The notes beneath the pieces are model-generated. The model was not told the origin of the DNA and searched no databases. It saw only the letters and a list, made by a program, of their open reading frames with translations. A program made the position numbers and the translations under genes. Positions 7,815 through 16,251 of a stretch of 39,903 nt of DNA are shown in pieces (position 1 is the first letter of the stretch; each line of letters begins with the position of its first letter). Where the stretch lies: positions 1 to 39,903 of the forward strand of contig BNTW01000019.1 in the NCBI GenBank assembly GCA_025996895.1, written 5' to 3'. The stretch comes from Bacteroidia bacterium (GTDB lineage Bacteria; Bacteroidota; Bacteroidia; Bacteroidales; Azobacteroidaceae).

Positions 7815-10169
7815 ATGATAAAAAAGAAAACTACTATTCCGGCAGAGAAAAATATCCGGCGTTTCTGGATAGCGTTTGCATCCCTTATTGTATTTGTTTT
7901 TCTGTTTTTTGTATTGATTGCCAACGGTGTAATCGGTTATATGCCTCCGGTAGAGGATTTGGAAAATCCGATCAGCAAATATGCCTCGCAAGTGATTTCC
8001 GTCGATTTGAAAACGATGGGAACGTTTGCACAAAGTAAAGAAAATCGTATCTACGTCAATTATAACGAGTTATCACCGGCGTTAATTCAGGCATTGATTG
8101 CTACGGAAGATGCTCGTTTCAAAGACCATTCGGGAATTGATACTTACGCGCTTTTGCGGGCATTCGTGAAACGGGGTTTGTTGTTTCAAAAGAGTGGGGG
8201 AGGCGGGAGTACGATTACCCAGCAGTTGGCTAAACAGTTGTATTCCGAACATGCCCAAAGTGTGCTCGAACGTCTTTTTCAGAAACCGATTGAATGGGTA
8301 ATTGCTGTTCAATTAGAACGTTACTACACAAAAGAAGAAATTATCAATATGTATCTCAACAAGTTTGATTTCCTGTATAATGCGGTGGGAATTCAATTAG
8401 CTTGCTGGGTATATTTTGGAAAATTGCCGAAAGAGGTTACAGTTGAAGAAGCAGCGACTTTGATAGGCATGTGCAAAAATCCGTCTTATTATAATCCGAT
8501 ACGGAAAGCGGAACGCACCGTTGGCCGGCGAAATGTCGTTTTGGATTTGATGCAGGCCAATCATTACATTTCCAAAGCCGAATGTGATTCGCTCAAAGCG
8601 TTGCCTTTGGTTACGCATTTCAACAAAATCGACCATAAAGAAGGAATTGCGCCCTATTTCCGCGAATATCTGCGTCTGGTGATGACGGCCAAAAAGCCCA
8701 ATCGAAGCGATTATCCCGAATATAATAAATATAAATACCTGGAAGATTCGTTATCTTGGGCGAATAATCCGCTGTATGGCTGGTGCAATAAAAACAAAAA
8801 ATCGGACGGTTCGAACTACAATGTTTATACCGACGGCTTGAAGATATATACAACCATCGATTCGCGCATGCAAATCTATGCAGAAGAAGCGGTTAGGGAA
8901 CATTTGGGCGGTTTTTTGCAACCGGCGTTTTTTAAGGAAAAAGCCAAAAGTCCGACCGCGCCGTTTTCACGTTCCGTCAGTCAGAAAGATGTGGATATGA
9001 TTTTGGAACGCGCTATGAAACAGACAGATAGATACCGTCAGTTGAAAAAAGACGGTAATTCCGACGGGCAAATTCAACGTGTATTTGCTACACCGGTCGA
9101 AATGCAGGTTTTTTCGTGGGAAGGTGTGAAAGATACGATTATGAGTCCGATGGATTCCATTCGTTATATGAAATCGTTTCTGCGTACCGGTTTTATGGCG
9201 ATGGATACGCATTCGGGTGCGGTGAAGGCTTACGTAGGTGGTATCAATTACCAATATTTTCAATACGATATGGTGAATTTGGGCAAGCGGCAAATCGGCT
9301 CGACCATTAAACCGTATCTTTATTCACTGGCGATGGAAAGCGGTTTTACGCCCTGCGACGAAGTTTTGCATGTTGAACAACAGTTGGTTACGGAAACCGG
9401 ACAAGTTTGGTCGCCTCGCAATGCAAACAGTGCGCGGATAGGAGAAATGGTCAGCATTCGTTGGGGATTGCAAAATTCCGACAACTGGGTAACGGCTTAT
9501 CTGATGAAGCAATTAACACCTTACGCACTCAAACGTCTGTTGCTTTCGTATGGTTTGTCTGAGCCGATTGATGCGGTGGTTTCGTTGTGTTTAGGCCCCT
9601 GCGATGTTTCGGTGGGCGAGATGGTTTCGGGCTATTCTACTTTTCCAAACGGCGGTATTCGCGTTGAGCCGGTATATGTTACGCGCATTGAAGACCGGAA
9701 CGGTAATGTTTTAGACAGTTTTTTACCCCAAATGCGCGAAGTAATCAGCGAGGAAGCTAACGCCAAGACGTTGAGCATGTTGCGTAGTGTGATGGACGGC
9801 GGGACAGGCTCCGGCATGCGCGGTCGTCAGGGAATTTCCGCACCGATGGGCGGTAAGACCGGAACGACACAAAACAATTCCGACTGTTGGTTTATGGGAT
9901 TTACGCCTTCGTTGGTTGGCGGTTGTTGGGTAGGCGGTGAAGACCGTTCCATCCACTTCAACACGATGAACGAAGGACAGGGCGCGCGCGCCGCTTTGCC
10001 GGTAATGGGTATTTTTCTGAAAAAAGTGTTTGCCGACACGAGTTTGGGTTATTCTCCTACCGAGTCGTTTGAAGTTCCGGGACAATATGCCGACCCATGC
10101 CGATCCAGTCGTTCATCCGAAGAGGAGTTGAATATCTCGCAGGGCGTCATGGACGATTTGTTTAATTGA
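7815..10169 (+). CDS. Class A penicillin-binding protein (PBP1A family)
   Basis: A bifunctional enzyme that polymerises glycan strands (GT51 domain) and cross-links peptides (transpeptidase domain) outside the inner membrane. A membrane anchor lies at residues 16-42 (FWIAFASLIVFVFLFFVLIA). The transglycosylase domain shows ATEDARFKDHSGID near 93-106 with the catalytic Glu, and GGGSTITQQLAKQLYSE near 127-143. The transpeptidase domain has SxxK in GSTIKPYLYSL near 496-506, SDN near 554-556, and KTGTTQNN near 681-688. Length (784) is normal. It is a single-gene unit with a promoter held between arms of a long inverted repeat. The next gene is tRNA-Gly. Confidence 0.94.
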   Translation: MIKKKTTIPAEKNIRRFWIAFASLIVFVFLFFVLIANGVIGYMPPVEDLENPISKYASQVISVDLKTMGTFAQSKENRIYVNYNELSPALIQALIATEDARFKDHSGIDTYALLRAFVKRGLLFQKSGGGGSTITQQLAKQLYSEHAQSVLERLFQKPIEWVIAVQLERYYTKEEIINMYLNKFDFLYNAVGIQLACWVYFGKLPKEVTVEEAATLIGMCKNPSYYNPIRKAERTVGRRNVVLDLMQANHYISKAECDSLKALPLVTHFNKIDHKEGIAPYFREYLRLVMTAKKPNRSDYPEYNKYKYLEDSLSWANNPLYGWCNKNKKSDGSNYNVYTDGLKIYTTIDSRMQIYAEEAVREHLGGFLQPAFFKEKAKSPTAPFSRSVSQKDVDMILERAMKQTDRYRQLKKDGNSDGQIQRVFATPVEMQVFSWEGVKDTIMSPMDSIRYMKSFLRTGFMAMDTHSGAVKAYVGGINYQYFQYDMVNLGKRQIGSTIKPYLYSLAMESGFTPCDEVLHVEQQLVTETGQVWSPRNANSARIGEMVSIRWGLQNSDNWVTAYLMKQLTPYALKRLLLSYGLSEPIDAVVSLCLGPCDVSVGEMVSGYSTFPNGGIRVEPVYVTRIEDRNGNVLDSFLPQMREVISEEANAKTLSMLRSVMDGGTGSGMRGRQGISAPMGGKTGTTQNNSDCWFMGFTPSLVGGCWVGGEDRSIHFNTMNEGQGARAALPVMGIFLKKVFADTSLGYSPTESFEVPGQYADPCRSSRSSEEELNISQGVMDDLFN

Positions 10170-10171
10170 AA

Positions 10172-10207
10172 TTTTTCCGGTATTTTTTTTGTAAAATACC
10201 GGAAAAA
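10172..10207. repeat. 15-bp perfect hairpin between PBP gene and tRNA-Gly
   Basis: TTTTTCCGGTATTTT (10172-10186) pairs with AAAATACCGGAAAAA (10193-10207) across a 6-base loop. It begins three bases after the PBP stop codon. The right arm is not followed by a T-run on the + strand, so it is not a canonical intrinsic terminator, though it may act as an RNA 3'-end stabiliser or terminator. The TTTG -33 element of the tRNA promoter lies at the loop. Confidence 0.8.
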
Positions 10208-10219
10208 CCATTATCTTTG
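10188..10219 (+). promoter_or_regulatory. Promoter of tRNA-Gly
   Basis: TTTG (10188-10191), a 20-base spacer, and TATCTTTG (10212-10219) make a full -33/-7 match. It ends 12 bases before the tRNA. Confidence 0.75.
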
Positions 10220-10231
10220 CACTCGCAAAAC

Positions 10232-10304
<73 letters not shown>

Positions 10305-10397
10305 CTCTTCATTGGAAAATATGAAAAAACACACCTTATCACGAAAAAAGACTGATTATAAGGAACAATTATTATGCAATTCTATTTTTATTTATGA

Positions 10398-10405
10398 TAT
10401 CTTTG
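10398..10405 (+). promoter_or_regulatory. -7 box before the kinase/regulator genes
   Basis: TATCTTTG lies 22 bases before the ATG at 10428. No clear TTTG is present at -33. No further promoter box is visible before the first beta-propeller gene, so this may drive the kinase, regulator and following genes. Confidence 0.5.
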
Positions 10406-10427
10406 TACGATAATTGTTAAAAGTTTG

Positions 10428-11459
10428 ATGCTGCCTTTTTTCGATAAAAATATATCGAACAAAACATTGATAATTGCGAGTCTGATATTGAGCGCATTTA
10501 TCATTTATCCCAAGATTATTGAATTACCTTGGGAATTATCGCGTATTACAAACCAGAGTGAGAAAACCGAACACATACTCTTTTTTATTTACCGGTATTC
10601 CTTTTTTTGTTTGTTTACCTGGATACTTTTAACAACCAATATCCGCAAACACAATACCTTGATTTTCACTAAACGATTAGTAACAACTTTTTTAATTACC
10701 CTCGTCGCCTATCTTATCTATTTGCTTATCTCTCTGGTTATCAGCAAACATGCTGATTGTTTTACCGGATTGCTGCTTTTCCAGTTTGTGGTGGCTTGTC
10801 TGCTTTGTGCGCTTACGGGACATGTTTTTGCAATGTATTTGGAACAGCGAAAGCGGGAGATGGAAATTGAAAAACTAAAAACGGAAAACCTGCAAAGCCG
10901 TTGCGAAGCGCTTGCCAATCAAATAAATCCGCATTTCTTTTTTAATTCACTGAACGGATTGACGGCGCTAGTCCGTAGCGACAAAAAAAGCCAGACACTG
11001 AAATATATTAATGAACTTTCCTCTGTATTCCGGTACATCCTTCAAAGTGATAAAAAAGGACTTGTGCCGTTGAGTGAAGAGTTGAAATTCTTGGAATCGT
11101 TCCGTTATTTGCAGGAAATCCGTTATGCGGACAAATTCCGGTTTACCATTAACGTACCCGAAGAAAAGAAAAGCAAATGGATACCGGTATTGTCGCTGCT
11201 TCCTCTGATTGAGAATATTGTAAAGCACAACATGATTGACAGCGAAAATCAGATGGATGTAGCGGTGTTTATGAACGAACAGGATGAATTGGTCGTATCC
11301 AATCCCATTCATGAAAAATTAGATAAGGCTGATAAAAACGGCATTGGACTCGCCAATTTGTCAGACCGTTTCACGCTATTGCTCAACAAAAAAATCAGGA
11401 TAGAAAACAAAAACGGATTTTTTCAGGTGTATTTACCCTTAAATGATTATATCGTATGA
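10428..11459 (+). CDS. LytS/YpdA-type sensor histidine kinase
   Basis: A membrane kinase of the His_kinase (PF06580) group. Four hydrophobic segments fall near residues 10-28, 45-65, 82-106 and 113-138. A short coiled linker (QRKREMEIEKLKTENLQSRC) leads to the phosphoacceptor motif ANQINPHFFFNSLNGL near 167-182. The ATP-binding part has LLPLIENIVKHN (N box) near 255-266 and NGIGLANLSDRF near 303-314. A TTG codon directly before ATG 10428 is not needed. No extracytoplasmic sensor domain is present, so the signal is probably sensed by the membrane part. The stop overlaps the regulator start (ATGA), which fits translational coupling of a kinase-regulator pair. Confidence 0.92.
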   Translation: MLPFFDKNISNKTLIIASLILSAFIIYPKIIELPWELSRITNQSEKTEHILFFIYRYSFFCLFTWILLTTNIRKHNTLIFTKRLVTTFLITLVAYLIYLLISLVISKHADCFTGLLLFQFVVACLLCALTGHVFAMYLEQRKREMEIEKLKTENLQSRCEALANQINPHFFFNSLNGLTALVRSDKKSQTLKYINELSSVFRYILQSDKKGLVPLSEELKFLESFRYLQEIRYADKFRFTINVPEEKKSKWIPVLSLLPLIENIVKHNMIDSENQMDVAVFMNEQDELVVSNPIHEKLDKADKNGIGLANLSDRFTLLLNKKIRIENKNGFFQVYLPLNDYIV

Positions 11460-12208
11460 AAGTGTTGATTGTAGAAGATGAAACGGCCGCTTACGAAAAT
11501 CTGAAAAGCATTATTTCGGAGATTGATTCTTTCATTGAATGTTTGGGACATACGGAAAGTGTGGTTCAAACCGTTCGATGGCTGGGCAACCATCCGGCGC
11601 CCGATTTGATTTTTATGGATATTCATCTTTCCGATGGTTCGGCATTCAATATTTTTTCGTTGGTAAACATTGAAACACCTATTGTATTTACAACCGCTTA
11701 CGATGAATATGCCATTGAGGCTTTTAAAGTCAACAGCATTGATTACCTGCTGAAACCGATAGAATTGGATGCCGTGGCCTACGCCTTGGAAAAATTCCGC
11801 AAGTTCAGTAACCGGGATATTGTCAGCTATTTAAGCAGGTTGCCGCAATTGGCGCCTGTGGAAAAGTATCCCGAAAAAATACTGATTCCGGTCAATAATG
11901 AGTTGATTCCGGTGGATGTCAATCAGATATCCTATTTTTATACAACGGCTAATTGCACACGAATGGTATTGCGGGATAACACTAATGTCAATTATATGAG
12001 GCCCTTAGATAGTATTTACACATCGCTTGACCCTGCTCTTTTTTTCCGGGCGAATAAGCAGTTTGTCATAGCCAAGAACAGTGTTAAAAAAATAACGGTC
12101 TGGTTCGACAGCCGGTTATTGATTACACTGGAAACCGATGTTCCCGAACGGGCTTATATCAGTAAGAACAAGGCCGCTCAATTTAAAAAATGGTTTACAG
12201 AAGGATAA
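11456..12208 (+). CDS. LytTR-family response regulator
   Basis: An N-terminal receiver domain (residues 1-120) has the acidic pair near 7-8 (VEDE), the phosphoacceptor Asp in LIFMDIHLSD near residue 54, the Thr of FTTAYDEYA near 80, and the Lys of YLLKPIEL near 100. The C-terminal LytTR DNA-binding domain covers about 143-245 (ILIPVNNELIPVDVNQISYF, MRPLDSIYTSLDPALFFRANKQFVI). It starts inside the stop codon of the kinase gene and ends 25 bases before the first beta-propeller gene. Its position suggests control of the redox locus that follows; this is inference, as no binding sites could be assigned. Confidence 0.93.
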   Translation: MKVLIVEDETAAYENLKSIISEIDSFIECLGHTESVVQTVRWLGNHPAPDLIFMDIHLSDGSAFNIFSLVNIETPIVFTTAYDEYAIEAFKVNSIDYLLKPIELDAVAYALEKFRKFSNRDIVSYLSRLPQLAPVEKYPEKILIPVNNELIPVDVNQISYFYTTANCTRMVLRDNTNVNYMRPLDSIYTSLDPALFFRANKQFVIAKNSVKKITVWFDSRLLITLETDVPERAYISKNKAAQFKKWFTEG

Positions 12209-12233
12209 AAACAAATAATTAATAAATAACAAC

Positions 12234-13448
12234 ATGAAAAAGACATTTTTTTTAAGTTTAGGCCTGTTAGCCGCTATTGCATTACCGGCACAGGAAAACA
12301 TTCAATGGAGAGGAGACCGGACAGGTATTTACAAAGAAACCGGCTTGCAAAAATCGTGGGCGGAAGAAGGTCCGGCATTGCTTTGGAATTACGATGGATT
12401 GGGAGAAGGCCATTCGTCGGTTGCCATAGCTTCCGGCAAAATCTACGTAACCGGTCTGACAGAAGGGAAAGGATACCTCTATGTATTGGATTTGGAAGGT
12501 AAACTATTGAATAAAAAGGAATATGGCAGTGAATGGGACAAAAGCTACAACGGCACCAGAGGAACGGTTACCGTTGATGCCGGTAAAGTATATCTGATTT
12601 CCGGCATGGGCGATGTGGTTTGTTTCGACGAAAAAAACCTGGATGTTGTCTGGCAGAAGAACTTGCTGACGGAATTTGAAGCAGATAATATCACTTGGGG
12701 TATTTGCGAATCCCCGCTTGTTGTCGGCGAAAAACTGATCGTATCCCCCGGTGGACAAAAACACGGTATCGTTGCATTGAATAAAAATACAGGAGCGGTT
12801 ATTTGGAGCAGTCCGGGCGACGGCGATCTTTCCGCTTATTGTTCCCCGATCTATGTGAGCGACCAACAAGTGCCTCAGATAGTGACCATGATGGCCAAAC
12901 ATATTGTAGGAGTGGATGTTGCCACCGGAAAAAAATTGTGGTCGTATGAAAATATAAACAAAACCAATGTACATCCGAATGTGCCTGTCTATAGCGATAA
13001 TATGCTTTTATGTACCAGCGGTTACGGCAAAGGGTCTGTGATGTTGAGGTTGATTGACGGTGGTCGCAATGTAGAAAAAGTGTGGGAATCGTCCGAATTG
13101 GATTCACGCTTGGGCGCTATGGTAAAAATTGGCGATTATGCCTACGGATCGGGTGACAACAACCGGTTTTGGTTTTGCGTGGATTGGAAAACCGGTGAAC
13201 AAAAATACAAAGACAATCAATTCGGTATCGGCAACGTGATTGCCAACGTGACTGCCGATGACGCCATGCTCTATTGTTATTCGGACCGGGGCGATTTGGC
13301 TTTAGCGAAAGCAAGTCCTGAAAAATTTGATATTACCGGCAAATTCAAAATTACACTGGGAACAGACCAACATTGGGCGCATCCGGTAATCCACAAAGGA
13401 GCGCTTTATGTAAGACACGGAAATACATTAATGGCATACAAAATATGA
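12234..13448 (+). CDS. Secreted PQQ-like beta-propeller protein, tandem copy 1
   Basis: A signal peptide (MKKTFFLSLGLLAAIALPAQ) is followed by a beta-propeller of PQQ/BamB-like repeats. Blade motifs such as GKIYVTGL, GKVYLISG, ALNKNTGAVIW and VDVATGKKLW are visible. The mature protein starts with IQWRGDRTGIYKETGLQKSW, a WRG signature shared with the next gene and with the gene at the right edge of the window. Quinoprotein dehydrogenases use similar blades, but no specific PQQ or metal ligands could be assigned, so catalytic activity is not claimed. The gene follows the LytTR regulator with no visible promoter, and its stop overlaps the next ATG (ATGA). Confidence 0.85.
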   Translation: MKKTFFLSLGLLAAIALPAQENIQWRGDRTGIYKETGLQKSWAEEGPALLWNYDGLGEGHSSVAIASGKIYVTGLTEGKGYLYVLDLEGKLLNKKEYGSEWDKSYNGTRGTVTVDAGKVYLISGMGDVVCFDEKNLDVVWQKNLLTEFEADNITWGICESPLVVGEKLIVSPGGQKHGIVALNKNTGAVIWSSPGDGDLSAYCSPIYVSDQQVPQIVTMMAKHIVGVDVATGKKLWSYENINKTNVHPNVPVYSDNMLLCTSGYGKGSVMLRLIDGGRNVEKVWESSELDSRLGAMVKIGDYAYGSGDNNRFWFCVDWKTGEQKYKDNQFGIGNVIANVTADDAMLYCYSDRGDLALAKASPEKFDITGKFKITLGTDQHWAHPVIHKGALYVRHGNTLMAYKI

Positions 13449-14659
13449 AAAAGTTAATAGTTTTATTTTTATTTGCAAGTGTAGCAACAGGATTGTTTGC
13501 ACAGGAAAATTCTCAATGGCGCGGAAAAAATCGCGATGGTATCTATCATGAAACCGGTTTGCTGAAACAGTGGCCGGAAACAGGTCCTCAACTTCTTTGG
13601 AGTTTCGATGGCTTGGGCGAAGGACATACTTCCGTGGCAGCCGCCAATGATAAAATCTATATTACGGGAATGACCGATAGTATTGGCACGTTGTACGTGT
13701 TTGATGTACAAGGTAAATTATTGAATAAAAAGGCTTATGGCTTGGAATGGAATACGAATTGGAACGGTACGCGTTCTACCGTCAATGTGAATGACGGAAA
13801 ATTGTATATTTTTAGCGGACGAGGCGTATTGTCGTGCCTGGATGAAAAAACATTGAATGTGGTGTGGTCGAAAGATGTATTAAACGATTTTGACGGACGC
13901 AATATTATGTTTGGCTTGACTGAATCGCCGTTGATAGTGGATGATGTCATTTATATCACACCCGGCGGGGAAACTTATAATATGGTAGCTTTGAATAAAA
14001 ATACTGGCGAATTAATTTGGTCGTCCAAGGGCATCGGTAAACCTTCTACGTATTGTTCTCCTTTGTATATCAGCGGATTAGATATTCCTGTCGTTGTCAA
14101 TGCCATAGATAGTTGTTTGGTGGCGTTCAATGCCAAAACAGGCGAAAAGCTTTGGGATGTGGAACAGAAAAATCCGCATGGACACAGTCCGAATACGCCG
14201 TATTTTGAAAAAGGCTTGTTGTTCACCTCCAGTGGCGGCGGACTCGGATCCATGCAACTTCGCTTGACTCCTTGCGGTCACAATTTTGAGAAAGTTTGGA
14301 CAAATGAATTGGACAACAAAATGGGCGGTTTTGTCAAGATTGGCGATTATGTTTACAGTTCCGGAGAAAAAAACCGCTACTGGTATTGTGTGGACTGGAA
14401 AACCGGTGAAACCAAATACAAAGACAATCAACTCGGTGTCGGCAATGTGATTGCGAATGTGACCGGCAACGATGCCATGCTCTATTGCTATTCCGACAAA
14501 GGCGATTTGGCTTTGGTGAAAGCCACTCCGGAAAAATTCGATATTATCAGCAAATTCAAGATTACGCTGGGCACCGACCAACATTGGGCGCATCCGGTGA
14601 TATACAAAGGAGTACTATATGTTAGGCATGGAAATACTTTGATGGCGTACAAGATTTAG
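13445..14659 (+). CDS. Secreted PQQ-like beta-propeller protein, tandem copy 2
   Basis: A paralogue of the preceding gene. It has the same order: signal peptide (MKKLIVLFLFASVATGLFAQ), WRGKNRDGIYHETGLLKQW, and propeller blades with ALNKNTGELIW and FNAKTGEKLW. The last part (KFKITLGTDQHWAHPV to RHGNTLMAYKI) is almost identical to copy 1. The ATG at 13445 is chosen because it overlaps the previous stop and starts a clean signal peptide; the frame is open 24 codons further up but that part lies within copy 1. The pair is a tandem duplication. Role is unknown but it is likely periplasmic or surface-located. Confidence 0.87.
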   Translation: MKKLIVLFLFASVATGLFAQENSQWRGKNRDGIYHETGLLKQWPETGPQLLWSFDGLGEGHTSVAAANDKIYITGMTDSIGTLYVFDVQGKLLNKKAYGLEWNTNWNGTRSTVNVNDGKLYIFSGRGVLSCLDEKTLNVVWSKDVLNDFDGRNIMFGLTESPLIVDDVIYITPGGETYNMVALNKNTGELIWSSKGIGKPSTYCSPLYISGLDIPVVVNAIDSCLVAFNAKTGEKLWDVEQKNPHGHSPNTPYFEKGLLFTSSGGGLGSMQLRLTPCGHNFEKVWTNELDNKMGGFVKIGDYVYSSGEKNRYWYCVDWKTGETKYKDNQLGVGNVIANVTGNDAMLYCYSDKGDLALVKATPEKFDIISKFKITLGTDQHWAHPVIYKGVLYVRHGNTLMAYKI

Positions 14660-14764
14660 TTTCAAGTTTAAGGTTTAAGGTTTCGAGTTTAAGGTTTCAA
14701 GTTTCGGATTGCTCAACCTTAAACTCGAAACTTAAAACTCGAAACTTGAAACTCGAAACATCAA
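14660..14764. repeat. Heptamer hairpin repeat, copy A (full)
   Basis: The left arm is built of GTTTCAA/GTTTAAG/GTTTCGA units. The centre is GGATTGCTCAACC, and the right arm consists of reverse-complement units (CTCGAAA, CTTGAAA). It fills the whole spacer between the stop at 14659 and the next ATG at 14767. Confidence 0.85.
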
Positions 14765-14766
14765 AC

Positions 14767-16182
14767 ATGAAACAGAAAACAACCATAGTAACGATATTCG
14801 TAGCGCTTCTCTATCTGAGCGTTATCGTCTGGTGGCATATTTATTCGCCACGGAAAGATTTCAGCGTACAGGCGCCCGGTGCGGATAATCGCCCGGAAGG
14901 TTTGGCGCGGAAAGCCAACGAAGTACTTATTGGTGAATATTTTATGCGATATGATGAAACGACTTCTTCCCTGACCGGGAAATGGAGTTCTTTCAGAGGA
15001 GCATCTTCTTCCAATATCGTCAAAACTTCCGACCCCATCCGAACAAGTGCGGAAGAATATCCTGTGCTTTGGAGCGTGGAAACCGGTGAAGGTCATGCCG
15101 CGCCGGTCATTTACAACGGACTGGTTTATTTCCTGGATTACGATGAATCGCTCAGTTCGGATGCCTTGCGCTGTTTCTCGTTGGAAAGCGGAAAAGAATT
15201 GTGGCGCCGTTGGTATCGCGTACCGATGAAGCGCAATCACGGATTTTCGCGGACAGCGCCCACGGTATCGGACGATTATGTGATTACCATTGGCCCGCAA
15301 GGTCATGTGATGTGTTGCGACCCGCTTTCGGGCAATTTGAAATGGTCGCTTGATATGCAGCAGACGTTTAAAACCGAAGTTCCGTTTTGGTACGCCGGAC
15401 AATGTCCTTATGTGGACGGAAATACGTTGGTTGTGGCTCCCGCCGGAGAAGAAGTTTTGTTGGCGGGGATTGATTGCACGACAGGAGAAATCGCCTGGCA
15501 AACGCCCAACACGCCCGCTTACAAGATGTCCCATTCTTCCGTCATGCAGATGACTTTGAACGGCAAAAAGACCTACGTCTATATAGGTGTCGGCGGCGTA
15601 TGCGGTATTTCTGCGGAAAAAGAAGATGCAGGAACTTTGTTGTGGGATGTTTCAAAATGGCAACCTTCCGTCATAGCGCCTTCGCCATTGCAATTGTCGG
15701 CAAACAGTATTTTCTTGGTGGCCGGATACGGTGCCGGCGGCGCCCTGTTGCGGGTGGACAAAGCCGGTGCAAAATGGACGGCATCTATAACCGACCAGTA
15801 CAAAGCGAACGAAGGTTTATCCAGCGAACAGCAAACGCCGATTCTTTACAACAATATGATTATTACGATCATACCCAAAGACGGCGGCAGTTTGCGCGGA
15901 AAAGTGGTTTGTTATTCTCCTTCGGATTTGCATAATCCGGTTTGGTCGTCCGGTGCAGACGAGCGGTTTGGCTTGGGACCTTACATGGTCATCAACGATT
16001 ATTTGTTTGCTTTCAAGGAAGATGGCGAACTCTATGTATATGGTATCAAGGCAAAAAGCATGGATTTGCTGAAACAACAGCGCATCATGGACGGCGAGGA
16101 TGCTTGGGGCCCGATGGCTTATGCCGACGGACGACTGATTGTCCGCGATGCGCATCACGTTGTTTGTTTGAAGATTGATTGA
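14767..16182 (+). CDS. Membrane-anchored PQQ-like beta-propeller protein
   Basis: The N-terminal hydrophobic segment (residues 5-24, TTIVTIFVALLYLSVIVWWH) is an uncleaved anchor or signal. It is followed by a linker and a beta-propeller starting at GKWSSFRGASSSN near residue 77. Blades contain CFSLESGKELWRRWY, CCDPLSGNLKW and IDCTTGEIAWQ. The ATG at 14767 is used; a TTG seven codons upstream lies inside the repeat and is unlikely. Several Cys residues (for example VMCCDP and GIDC) occur, but no CxxCH haem motif. It sits between hairpin repeats A and B within the redox locus. Function unknown; likely an extracytoplasmic partner of the Fe-S proteins nearby (inference). Confidence 0.82.
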   Translation: MKQKTTIVTIFVALLYLSVIVWWHIYSPRKDFSVQAPGADNRPEGLARKANEVLIGEYFMRYDETTSSLTGKWSSFRGASSSNIVKTSDPIRTSAEEYPVLWSVETGEGHAAPVIYNGLVYFLDYDESLSSDALRCFSLESGKELWRRWYRVPMKRNHGFSRTAPTVSDDYVITIGPQGHVMCCDPLSGNLKWSLDMQQTFKTEVPFWYAGQCPYVDGNTLVVAPAGEEVLLAGIDCTTGEIAWQTPNTPAYKMSHSSVMQMTLNGKKTYVYIGVGGVCGISAEKEDAGTLLWDVSKWQPSVIAPSPLQLSANSIFLVAGYGAGGALLRVDKAGAKWTASITDQYKANEGLSSEQQTPILYNNMIITIIPKDGGSLRGKVVCYSPSDLHNPVWSSGADERFGLGPYMVINDYLFAFKEDGELYVYGIKAKSMDLLKQQRIMDGEDAWGPMAYADGRLIVRDAHHVVCLKID

Positions 16183-16245
16183 AGTTTCGAGTTTCGGGTT
16201 TCGAGTTGAGGAACCCGAAACCTTAAACCCGAAACATAAAACATA
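16183..16245. repeat. Heptamer hairpin repeat, copy B (full)
   Basis: Left arm AGTTTCGAGTTTCGGGTTTC, centre GTTGAGGAACCC, right arm of CCGAAAC/CTTAAAC units. It occupies the spacer from the stop codon at 16182 to a few bases before ATG 16252. Confidence 0.85.
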
Positions 16246-16251
16246 AAAAAA

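Noticed and set aside
10172..10207. Hairpin as a canonical Rho-independent terminator
   Set aside because: No T-run follows the right arm on the + strand; reported as a hairpin of unsure role instead.
10321..10413. A 30-codon frame between tRNA-Gly and the kinase gene
   Set aside because: It runs across the kinase promoter box, has no clear ribosome binding site and no recognisable product.
12234..16182. Propellers as true PQQ-dependent dehydrogenases
   Set aside because: Only blade-type repeats are visible. The proteins are shorter than alcohol/glucose dehydrogenases and no PQQ or Ca ligands could be placed, so only the fold is claimed.
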